Shown one piece after another: positions 47,551 to 60,092 of a stretch of DNA of 64,000 nt. How positions within the stretch are numbered: the first letter of the stretch is position 1; every line of letters starts with the position of its first letter. A model generated the notes under the pieces. It searched no databases and was not told where the DNA came from. It saw only the letters and a program-made list of their open reading frames with translations. The stretch lies in NCBI GenBank assembly GCA_907165135.1, contig OU015568.1, forward strand, positions 5,030,501 to 5,094,500, written 5' to 3'. The stretch comes from Oikopleura dioica (Eukaryota; Chordata; Appendicularia; Copelata; Oikopleuridae). A program made the position numbers and the translations under genes.

Positions 47551-49501
47551 TCAAAAGATCGGTACGGGAAAACATACAGTTGTCGCCGCCATAAGAGCAT
47601 TAGGATCGTACCCAGTTAGACGGTATTCTGATGTTTCGCCATTTTCGAACAGGAGGGCTTAAAATTAATGACAAGGAATGACACTGTCAGAATTGGCAAT
47701 AGATAATTACCCTTTGACTCTGGCCGCGCGTCATAGTCGCCAAGAATCAGCGTTTTTTTGTTCAAGGTTGCTACTGTTTTCAGCTCAAATCTTAGACAGT
47801 ATTGTCAGATTTTGTCCAAAATCAATCTTTCATCAAATTCCTTGAACTGTTCCTGAGTGCATTCGCCTGCCATTAGGAAGGGCTCCAACGACTTGATGAT
47901 GCCCCTCAGTTCTGAGAAAACAAGTTATGGACAAGTCAATGAATTTTTAATTCAATCGCTTACCCATAAATGAAAACTTCTTCCCTGCCAAAATCGGAGT
48001 ATCTAAATTTTAAAACAATCTTGTTTGTTGTTTTTGAGATGGATAAACCTGGAATGATTAAAACCGCCAGCAATATAAATCTGTTCATTTTGGAAGAAAG
48101 CAGCGGATTCTGTCAGGATAATTGGAAGGGGCTTTTCAAAGGAAAAGGTTGAGCCGGACTCCAGGTCGGATAAGGCGATTGATTCGACTAATCTATGAAA
48201 GATTTAAGGATAGCCCGAACAAAGATGAACAGAGATCCTTTCTTCTTAAATCGTTCCTTGTGTAGCCCATCTGAACTTGGCCACCGAAAATAAACCACTG
48301 TCAGAAAATTGATGAATCTTTTATGATTGAGCTGGAGATCAGCCACTGTGCTGTACCAAGCTTGCTTTCCTGCTTGTTACAAGTAATAAAGAACATGTCA
48401 GATGAGCAAGGGGGTTGCACTTGACACATGTTTTCTGAAACGCAATTTATTGTACTGTCGCTGAGACACAGAAACATACAGGTTTCAGGTGGAAAATGAA
48501 TGAAAAAGAGTGAAAAAGAAAAGTTAGGGTTAGGGTTAGGATAAGGTGACAGGGGCTAACCCTAGCCCTAATCCAAACCTTTCAATGTTGCCTTTGGGGC
48601 CTAATTCTAACCCTTATCCGGGAGTGTAGCCCCCTCAGTATGAGGCACTTATGGATTAGTGCCAGGGATCTTAAACTGATTCATAACTATTCCTTTGATC
48701 CAGAAACGACAGAAGCTCCAGATCTTCTTCCTTTCCTCAAAGTAGTCAGAATTGGCCGGGAAGCAAAAGTATCCAAGTCAAATTTCTCACAAGAACTCAG
48801 CACTTTCGAGTTATGCTGACCTCCACAGGAAAAGATAGAACGCCCATAATTAATAGACACGTGACCTTCGCGTGCATCGACAAGTTCACCGCAAGTTGAC
48901 CACTCATAATTCGTTCCAAGACAGAAGATGTCTGTCCGGGTTTGTCCGACCGACCGACCGCCTGAAGATACAGTTACTGTGATGAGGGTAAACAGTACCT
49001 AGAACAAATGCAACTTTTCCACCACTTCCATCTGCCGCAACGATCGTATGGCTTTAATTTGTGGTCGATTCTAAAAGCTCAATTCTGAAAATGAGACGAT
49101 TTTCTAAAGGTGTCCTCGCGGTTCAGCCAAAGAAACCACAGGCTCTTTGTATCTCTTTGGAAGCAAAGTAGCCTCGACCCTTTCCCAGCACGCGCCTCAG
49201 GCAAGTCGCCGCCCTTCTTGACCACACTTGAATGAATTGTTTAGTATGCTGGCTATTTGTACACTTACTGTGAGTTCCGGGCAAAGTCGACTATCTGAAA
49301 AATTCACAAATAAGCACCTAAAATAGTAAATTACCTGAGTTGCGTTTGAATAATGCCCTGCTTCTCGCCCTCCTAAAAAAAGGGATGAAAATTCGAGATC
49401 AAGTTGAATATCGAAACTGATGAACTTCAATCCTTGCCTGTAGCGACTGCATAACAGTTCTCTGCTTGAATTTTGATGAATAAAATTGACAAAAGAAACA
49501 T
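47551..49501 (-). CDS. Secreted kelch-repeat beta-propeller protein
   Basis: Thirteen small exons, which add to exactly 363 codons: 49501-49438, 49372-49335, 49294-49269, 49226-49098, 49051-48999, 48961-48693, 48372-48346, 48297-48239, 48192-48049, 48002-47964, 47911-47841, 47773-47711, 47657-47551. A signal peptide (MFLLSILFIKIQAENC) is followed by kelch blades with double-Gly strands: ATGGREAGHYSNATQ, AFVLGGRSVGQTRTD, SIFSCGGQHNSKVLSS, WFIFGGQVQMG, IYIAGGF and a degenerate last blade, with REGHVSI- and RRMHSGTV-type turns. That gives about six blades, enough for a closed propeller. Ligand and role are unknown. Introns include GC-AG (1), GA-AG (6 and 11), probably GG-AG (8), and a TG-AG-like junction (7) within an ACAGTGG repeat. 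Intron 6 holds telomere-like repeats. The exons are too short to stand out as open frames. Confidence 0.75.
48524..48620. repeat. Interstitial telomere-like repeats (TTAGGG)n
   Basis: About three tandem TTAGGG units at 48524-48540 are followed, after a gap, by inverted CCCTAA-type units (about 48556-48575 and 48603-48617). The block lies in intron 6 of the kelch gene. The two orientations facing each other recall a healed break or fused end, though the unit count is small. Confidence 0.65.
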
Positions 49502-50249
49502 TTTAGCACATTTATTTCAAGAACAAGAATTTGCAGTTGGAAATCATCTGGTAGATTCTCATGAGTAATTATCGATGAAACTACTAACGCAATCTATATT
49601 GCAATGCGTCGTTCAGGATAACAGGATTTCATTTTAAAATTGTATTCTTTTATAATCTTAGGAATAAGGAATTATAAAATTAGGGAAAGGGGAAACACTC
49701 ATACAGTCATTCATTGCATCCTTCTGTTTTTGAGCTGGTCATTGAGGACTCCTCAATGAGGAGAGAGCATATTTGCACTTCCATTATCCAAAAAATGAGC
49801 AATCCGTTGTTTGCGCTAAAAATGGACACCTTGAACTAACACACGCATAGATATCCAAGAGAACTTTTATTTTTATATTTTTAGGAGAATCAAAATTTTT
49901 TTACTGAAGAGAAATTCCGAGCCAGAGTTCAGTATATTCCATGTTCCAGTAGCTTCTGTTTCATTTCATAAATATTTTTCTTCTCTTTCGAAAAAGCTCA
50001 TTTTCGCGAAATTGTCAACATTTGTCACCGTGAATTAAAACCTCATTTTTACGCTCCCGGTCGACCCAATCACCCATCTCCAAGTTGACGAGATGGATTT
50101 TTTACGACAATGAGCGATTTCGTCATAATTTGCGCTTGCTTTGTCTTCCTACCACTGTTAAACTCTGTGCACCGCTTTTTTCCTACGAATTTCTATCAAC
50201 TTTTGACCACCCTTTCCTTTTGTTTCAGAGCGAGAGAAATTCGAAGATT
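49502..50249. other. Intergenic region between divergent kelch and two-TM genes
   Basis: AT-rich DNA; no exon recognised. A TTTGTTTCAG acceptor just before 50229 may end a 5' UTR intron of the plus-strand gene. Confidence 0.4.
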
Positions 50250-50896
50250 ATGAGAAATTTGGCCGCCTGTCTGTGTTTTTTGAAACTCGTTGCAGGAGAA
50301 TGCGATTATTCGAAAGAAGTGACTTTGACAGCGACAGGAGAAGATGACGTAAATATATCATGAATCGTGTCTCAAGATCGTATCCTTTTTTTAGCTAAAA
50401 GAACAATGCAAAGATCCTACTTTGTGGGCCGAATTGTCGGATTTGCTCCAAGGAAACTTCGAACATGTCCACACCAAAGTTCTGGTAAACGGGTGTTTGT
50501 GCATAACAACCGCAAGTAGTGAGTCCGTCGTTCTCTTGTCATTATTTTATTTAAATCGCGTTAGATTCGACAAACACAATTACAGAGGAAGTTGATTGTG
50601 TGGCCGCCTGTGTGAGCCAAACTGATCGCGCTGCCAATACGATGTGGGCCGTTTCCTTCATGTTCATCAACATCGTCCTTGCCATTTCCGTTGGGATCAT
50701 TTTCATGGCTCAGTCTACTCCAGGTTAGTCACTCTTACCGTTCTCTCGTTATGATTTTCTAGCAACAACGCCTCCATATAACAAGTTTGTCTTTGGGATT
50801 TTGGTCTTTACAGTCATCTGCACGATTATTTCATTTATTGGAATGTCGAAAGTAGACCCAGGAGGAAAGGTTTCAGAGAGCCCTCAAGTAGATTAG
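50250..50896 (+). CDS. Two-TM secretory-pathway protein, unknown family
   Basis: Four exons with GT-AG introns. The product starts with a signal peptide (MRNLAACLCFLKLVAGECD). An extracellular part with spaced cysteines (EQCKD, NGCLC, DCVAAC) follows, then two hydrophobic segments (about AVSFMFINIVLAISVGIIFM and FVFGILVFTVICTIISFIGM) joined by a short STPATTPPYNK loop. The tail is KVSESPQVD. The layout suggests a small membrane protein whose Cys-rich part faces outside. I do not recognise the family. A downstream exon at 51151-51248 has the same entry phase and could replace the last exon. Confidence 0.65.
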
Positions 50897-51150
50897 AGTC
50901 AAATCATTTGGAATCATTATTTCGATTTCTTAGCTAGAACTTAACCCAGTTAATTAATCAGCTTTCTTGTCATATTTTGTGGCTCTTAGTCTTCTTGAAA
51001 TAATCTAGCTTTGAGTCAACTCGAAAATAGACGGCTTTTTGTTAACTATATTGAAATAAAATGCTGCTAAATCAAGATTTTACGACAGATCTTTCGGCTC
51101 TCATAGATAATCCCAGAGCAAAAATCCGACTCCCTGAAACCTGAAAACAG

Positions 51151-51248
51151 CTGTTTCCGCCTCTGCGGTAGCATTTTCCGTCTTTACCTTCTTATGCTCG
51201 TGTATAGTCGCCTTTGGCTTCTTCCGATCTGGACCTCAGGTTATGTAA
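51151..51248 (+). CDS. Possible alternative last exon of the two-TM gene
   Basis: After an AAAACAG acceptor, a phase-1 frame encodes a hydrophobic helix (SVFTFLCSCIVAFGFF) and ends RSGPQVM and TAA. Phase, helix position and length match the last exon at about 50763-50896, so it may be a mutually exclusive 3' exon or a remnant of exon duplication. An AATAAAA signal at about 51055 separates the two. Confidence 0.4.
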
Positions 51249-51525
51249 TCAAAAAGCACTGACTGTGACAGTAACAAAACTGAACCGCTGCAATAACTGT
51301 TATCTGATCAAAATCACAATTTTGACTTCCGAATATATCTTCTTCTGACAATTTTTTTTTGATAAGTTTTGAGTTAAAGAATCGTTGAACAATTTCTGCT
51401 TAAAATTATAATTTATAAATACAAGGTCTTAATAAAAAAATCAGTAATAATTTCAGTTTTGTACAGTTCTTTTTTGGCAGATCAAGCTTCTAGATTTTCA
51501 TTGGTTCCACGAAGAAGCTCATTTA

Positions 51526-53678
51526 CTAAAAATCGCCTTTAGCTTTGAGAATTTTCGCTCTGAGCTTACCAAGAGGATCGACAGAAGGTGCCATGAGCAG
51601 GAGATCCTTAACATTTAGCGCCAGTTCTCTGACGTAAGACGACAGAACCATAAGGCTTCCAAGGCGATTATCATCGTCCTAGACTGGTTTTACTTAAATG
51701 GAAACATGGTGTTCTTTTACCGAAGCTCCACTGTTACAGTATTCGGAGAACAGGCGGGTGACTTTGTTGGCGAGCATTTTTGCTTTTGAGTCGATTGGTT
51801 CGAGAGTTCCAAACAGAAACAATGCCTGAAGGAGTTTTTGAAAGATAGAAAAGAGGAAAAATCTACCTTGAGGAGGACGAATTCGCTACTACTGAGCTTC
51901 ACTGCCGAAAGCGACAGTAAGAGTTTCTTCATGACTTCGTGAAATTTTTCGATTCCGAGGGTTTTGCATGTTTCTTTCGAGAAGATAAAGTCCTTCGAGA
52001 CAACTGAAAACGCTCTAAAATCAGCAATAGAAGGCAGGCTTACCTATTCGATACTGATTTGAAAATTGGGATGAAGAAGGTTGAGAGTAGAAAGCAAAGT
52101 CGAGCGCCAAAGCATCGAGCCAGCCGTTTCGGAGGACTGTTGTTTGCGTCGGAAGTGCCATTTCGCAGAATCCTGAGGAGTCTTTTTCATAGGTTTTTGA
52201 CGGTTGATTCTTACCGGGGACATTTTTTGCCCAAGAAATGAGATTCAGAAGACGATCCCTCACGCCAGAGGCAAATCTATTGACACATCCGCCTGTCACG
52301 TCGAGTTGCAAAGGCTTGAAAGTAGGCGCGACTTTTCTTTCTGCTTGCAAAAGTTGAGCCACGATCTGAATAAAATGAATGATATTTCCGATGGTCATAC
52401 AATTCCAATTTATTATAAGCAGTATTCATGAGCAAACGGCAATAAAAATTCAATTCTCGGCTATAAAAGCCGCAGTTATGGTGATTATAATTTACCTGCT
52501 GAAGTTCCATCGGTCTTTGGGAAACAGTAGAAGTGGTACAAGCAGCTGCATCGCCAACTGTTCTTCGATATTTCTGTCGACCTCCACGAACTCGATCAAG
52601 GCGTACTCCTATAAACCATAATCATGACTGCCAATTTTTATGAGGACAAATTTTATATATCTTGAAGATGGTGAAAAAAATCTACTTTTAGCGACAATAT
52701 GTCTTCGACAGCCCTATCTCTGAAATGCTTTCAGTCTAAGCATATGTCCAAGATATCATACCTTCTCGAAGCATCCCAACTCGAATGCATTTTTGAAATC
52801 TGCATGCTTGGCAAGCTTTTCTTCTCCTCTTTGTTATCGGACAATCATTATTCGAAGGACATGTGTAGTCAATCGCTCCTTGAACTGTTCTCTTGAAGAA
52901 CGCTTTGCATGCTTCGCAGCTCGGAACTCTAGAATAACGATAATCATTTCTTTCATCCCTTTCGCTTTACCCATAGTGCTGACCACTTGCAGAATCGTTG
53001 CAAACAAAGCACAGACGACCAACTGGGCCACCGTTGAGTCCGGATGTGAGGAGGGGCCGTAGTCGGGCTCGATCTTAGGGGAGGAGTATTCGCGTGCCCA
53101 GGAAGGTTCGATTTGGTCAAAAGCAGAAATTTCGGGAGAGACGTAATGGTTCAGCTGGACTGTGTCTTTCTTTTGATTCAGAATTATATAGATTGAAATG
53201 GTCTGTATTTTATGGAATCATCAAAATTGCTTTCTAGAACCAATGGACCTCCGGAATTTTTGCAAATTGGTAAAAATATGGTAAGATCGTCAATTCTATC
53301 CAGTAAGAAAAATTTATACAATTTCCATAAAAGTTATTTTATGGTTTCTCAAATCAATTCCTGGAGAAGAATCATGCGAAAAACCCGACGAAAAGCTGTC
53401 GTTGATACTCGGTGGCGGGCTTCCATCAATTCTAACCGAAGAATTTGCGGTTGAAATCGGCTCTGGAATCGGAAAATTCGGTGGATATCCAAAGCGAGAT
53501 AGCTCAAAGCCAGTTGGCATTCCCATAGTCGGAGTATAGCACAGCATTCCACTTTGCTCTAGAAATTTATTTGATGAAAAATAGGAAGAATTATCGAGCC
53601 CCTTTCATCCCTTTTTTTGCTCTAGAAAGAAATCTTACCTAGGTAAAGAGCATCAGTTTTGAGCTCTGAAATCTCCAT
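51526..53678 (-). CDS. Nuclear receptor of the estrogen-related receptor (ERR/NR3B) type
   Basis: Minus-strand exons run from [13 protein letters not shown] (53678) to about 51526. The DNA-binding domain (about 53020-52750) has both zinc modules: [15 protein letters not shown], the P-box [30 protein letters not shown] and [14 protein letters not shown]. The C-terminal extension [16 protein letters not shown] follows. The EACKA P-box is the ERR form rather than the EGCKA of estrogen receptors. The ligand-binding domain is divergent but keeps [10 protein letters not shown] and the [11 protein letters not shown] helix. The end is [16 protein letters not shown], with no recognisable AF-2 activation helix. 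The acidic/Pro-rich N-terminal region changes frame before the DNA-binding domain (about 53040-53090); either a GT-AG intron ending at CCCTAAG or a sequence error explains it. Introns are GT-AG where clear. Confidence 0.85.
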
Positions 53679-54336
53679 GATTGTTTTCTTCTTTGTCTTC
53701 TTTTCAAGCTCTCAGAAACTGTAAAATGCGAATACAGTTAGCCGCAGGATAATTTGAAAGTGATCGGATGCAATGACCGCCGGCGCGTTTTCAAGGAGTT
53801 TTTCCGTAATCGATTGACACTGATTGAAAAGAATTAGTCGACTCTCATTACTGTTACGAAGCTCTCTTCATCAATCACTTCTGTTTTCTCGCTAACTGTA
53901 TGTTCAAACAGAATCTTACCTCGAAAAAGTAAAAAAGGGTGGTTGATTGCAAATTGCTCAGCAGATCGAAATTTTTCAGGTGAAATTTTTAGGGTGCGAA
54001 AAAAATGGCTTTTTCGCGGGATCAACGCGGTACTGAGGCGGATTAGACAGTAATCAGCTCATTTTTTTAATAGCTCAGCGGCATCTTCTTCACCACCCGA
54101 TCCGGTACTGCTGAGAAATACCGCAATTCCGAATCGCGAGCGCGCTACTAATTTATGAGGCTGCTCATCATCAGAATCGAACGATATTAAAATTATACAT
54201 TTTCGGGCGATCATTTTTTATGGAGTAGGATGTGTCCTGGGCGGGTCGGCGGATGATTCTGAAAAATCTGAATTGAGTCTCTTCAGAACTTCTTTAACGA
54301 AAGTGAGAAAGAAGCAGAAATCCTGTTTTTAAAAGA
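53679..54336. other. Divergent promoter region between ERR-like and HPD genes
   Basis: No exon recognised. It probably holds both promoters; no TATA box stands out. Confidence 0.4.
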
Positions 54337-56687
<2,351 letters not shown>

Positions 56688-58462
56688 ATCCTATCCTATC
56701 CGATCTTGTGCTAGAATCATTTATCCATGAAGAAATTCCACACTTGTTTCCAATAAAAAACAAAGCTAGAGGCTTATCGATCAAGGTTCGAAAATTTCAA
56801 GTGCTGTTCAAAAATTTAAAAGTTCCAGATTTTCAAATTGAAATTCCTAAGTTTTGTTTGACAAACTTGCGTAAGAGCACTTCTTCTTTGAACCTCCTTC
56901 AATTCCTGCAAGAGAGAACAAGAAAGAGTGATTTATAATTTCATTCAACAAAATTTGTCTGTTTATTCAAGCAAAAATAATCGACAGTTTGACCCCTTCG
57001 CGTCCCGACCATTTTCGACTATCTCCTTTTGGTTCCAAACATTTTCCTCAAAGGGGAAACATTGAAAGTTAAAATATACAAAACATAAAATAACGGCCTG
57101 TTTTTTACGCGACACCGGGGCCAGGTTATTTACTCAATACGACTACTGTAAGAAAAGAGAGCCGTAAAGGAGGGGTGCTAAACTCAGTGGCCGGCTTTTA
57201 TACTAATCCTCTCGCACACAGAGTGAACAAGAAAAACGCGAAAAAATCACTCTCTGTCAAACTTTAAAAGCCTCTTTGCCCCGGGGCGCGTACCAAACTT
57301 GACGCACCCCGAGGGCTGAAAAAAGGCTTACTCGAAAAAGGTAGTAAAGTATCCGTTAGTTATGTCCGCATCAGATTTAAGGGTACCCCAGCCGCAGACT
57401 TAGGGCGCCCTTGAAACCCCTGTGCATTCACGCTAGGCCCCAAGAGATCGAAAGATAGGGTCGCATGGCGAACAATTGTGTCCCACGTAACAGTTTGGTC
57501 ACTTCTCAAACCGGGACGGTGAAAATCAAGAACACCCGGTTTCGAAAAACGGGCGCCGCACGAGCTCCACGCCAGCCGGTCCTGACTCCCTGGCGAACTT
57601 GAGGTCCTATTTTGCTCAGGCGAGTGAGGAAATTATGTTGGCGGCGTTGCATTGGCGGTGAATCTCGATGGAGAGGATGTAAGGCAGCCGACTGGCACCG
57701 AGTACTAGCGGGTAAGAGAGAGATCCGAGGACCATGGCGGGTGAGATATGTGGCTTAGTTCAGCTATGACACCGGCCAGGGGACACCAAAAGAAAAGTTG
57801 ATGGAGTTTGAAAAGCACGAGTTGAAAAATAGTCCTAGAACTCAATTGAGGGAAAAATAACGCTGGCGGAATGGGTTTTTCATCGAGAAAATTTCTCGCC
57901 GCGTGTCAATTCCATTTTTATGGACTGACTATGGGCCAATTGGAAATAGCAAAGCTGGTGAGGGGGCTTGGGAGTCCTGTCGAATTGAAAATAGTATTGG
58001 TGACGAGTACAGAAGATCGGGCAGCTGGCCTCAACATTGGCGAAATTGTGGGCGGCCAGTGCTCTCTACTGTTGATAGTTGTAAGCGTTTTTTTGTAAGC
58101 GACGATGATGTTTTTTGGAATTTTCAGTTTTCGGGAGAGCGAAGTCATGAGCTCAATCATCATCAGTTTTTTTTTCTCAGCATCGTGGAGGTATTTACAA
58201 AGAGCATTCGTCGAATTTACCTAAAAGTGTTAAGATACTTAACCGAAGATAAAATTCGCTGGAAACTAGAACTTCTGGATCAATTTTGGCCACAGGGAAC
58301 GTCAGTTTTGCTCGGCTGAGGGTCACGTGGGGTCAATTTGAAAGGTTCGTTATGTTCATCATCATGTTTGTAGCTTTTGTGTCATCGACAGGTTAGTGAG
58401 TTGAAGCGGAAATGAATTGAAGGCCGTATTTACAAAAAGGAGGTTGTTGAGGTCGGGTCTCC
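56688..58462. other. No protein gene recognised; GC-rich middle section
   Basis: The stretch from 57100 to 57780 is clearly GC-richer than its surroundings and has several short inverted repeats (for example GGCGCCGCACGAGCTC and nearby GCC/GGC runs), but I cannot match it to rRNA, snRNA, RNase P or SRP RNA. Open frames at 57871-58319 on both strands overlap one another and lack family resemblance. Confidence 0.35.
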
Positions 58463-60092
58463 TTAAAATTCCATTGGTTCAAGACCTCTGCAAGTGCCAG
58501 GGCAAGTAGCAGCCACTTCTTCTTCGTGGCAGAAGTCGACAAGTCCGGCACAGGCAGCGTTTTGGTCGCAGAAACCGCAAGTTTTTCGGCAAGATTCCAT
58601 GATTGGCTAGAGATTCAAAATTATTATCTTTTCGAAATTGATTGTTTGTACCTTGAAAACGCTGAAGAGCGCATCCTCGGGAGTCATCGAGCAGAATCGG
58701 TACTGATTCTGGGAGAACTCCTCGCAGTTGATCATAAAATCTTTGCAAGTTGAATTCTCTTCTGCTGGAATTGGGACTGGGCCTTCGCCGCTTGGGTACT
58801 CGGTGACGATTTCAGTGATTTCCTCTGGTGTCGTCGTTGTCATTGGCTCGGTGGTGGTTGTTGTGCTGGTAGTGGAGGTTGGTTCGATGATTTTTGGAGC
58901 TTCAATAGCTTCTTCTCTGAAATTATTGTTTAGAAAAAATTCTAGAGGAACTTGTCTTACTCGATGTTCTCCCAGGGAGCACCGTTTCCACTAGCTTCTG
59001 GCTCTTCAGTAGTAGTGGTGGTAGTAGTAGTGGTCGTGGTAGTAGTGGTGGTTGTTGTTGGTGCCATGGTTGGTGGCATAGTAGGCATAGTGTACTCAAC
59101 TGAAGCACAGGCTCCGCAGGACTTTTGACAGACGTTCAGGATGATTCTGTTTGAGCACTGGTCTCGGAACTTTTGACAATTATTGTATTTATCCTTGCAC
59201 TCAGCAACAGCAGCGACGGGAAAAGCTGGTTTCTCAACGGGGGTCTGAACAACTGGAATTTGTTGGAAAACTGGAGCTTCTTCGACTGGTCGAGGGAAAG
59301 CTGGACGATCGAAGGGAGTGAGGTATGCTTGCTTTGCTGGAAGAACAGGAGCGGGAGGAGCGACTTGTTGGACTTGAACGGGTTGCTGAATTTGAACCTG
59401 GGTGCCGCAAAGGCCGCAAGTTCCAGGGCAAAGGTTTTGGATAGAAGCGTTGTTACAGACTGATTTCCAAGCAGAGCAGCTGGAGAATTTATCAGCGCAA
59501 GAGGTCTGTTGAACTGGAGCCTGGTAGACTGGGACCTGGTAGATTGGCTGGAAAACTGGCTGAACTGGAGCGAGCTGAACTGGCTGGATCTGCTGAACTG
59601 GTCGCGGGAAGAAGTTGTATGCGGGCTTTCTGAAGACTGCTGAGTTCATGACTTGTTGAACTGGATCGACAAAGACTGGTGCAGCTGGAGCTTCTTCAAC
59701 TGGTTCTTGAGCGACTGGTTCTGGTGCAACTTGAACGACTGGAGCAGCTGGGGCTGGGTACTGTTGAGAGACTGAAGACACGCCGCCGCATTTGCCACAA
59801 GTCTTGGCGCAAATTTTATCGATCGATTTGACACCACAGGCGTGTTTCCACGAGCTACAACGGAGGAAATCATCTTGACACAAAGGATCTTCGACAGAGA
59901 CGATCTGAGCGGGCATGGGCTTAGATTGTGTCTGTGTGGATGGTGTGAACATTGAGAACGGATTCCAGAAAGCTTCCACTTCTAGAATTTTTGAATTAGC
60001 GCGGTTTTGCGTGGAGGGCGCTAGAGAAAAGCGGACGGTTACTTACGGTTTTGCGCGGTGAGCGCGGCGAGGAGGGATGCTTGGATCTTCAT
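58463..60092 (-). CDS. Secreted multi-ShKT-domain protein with Pro/Gln- and Thr-rich linkers
   Basis: Four exons with GT-AG introns: 60092-about 60047, about 59981-58964, then two exons to 58463. A signal peptide (MKIQASLLAALTAQ) leads into ShKT-type six-cysteine modules: CQDDFLRCSSWKHACG..CGKCG, CADKFSSCSAWKSVCNN..CGLCG and CKDKYNNCQKFRDQCSN..CGACA. A fourth module is split by an intron (CKDFMINCEEF to CGFCD) and a fifth is shorter. Between them are Val/Pro/Gln-rich linkers and a nearly pure Thr tract (about 58990-59060). ShKT domains occur widely in secreted enzymes and matrix proteins and do not by themselves imply a toxin. The linkers suggest an extracellular, perhaps cuticle- or house-associated, structural protein; that is inference. 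Confidence 0.85.

Noticed and set aside
57871-58319. Overlapping open frames on both strands before the ShKT gene
   Set aside because: No family resemblance, no signal peptide, no paired splice sites; each frame contradicts the other.
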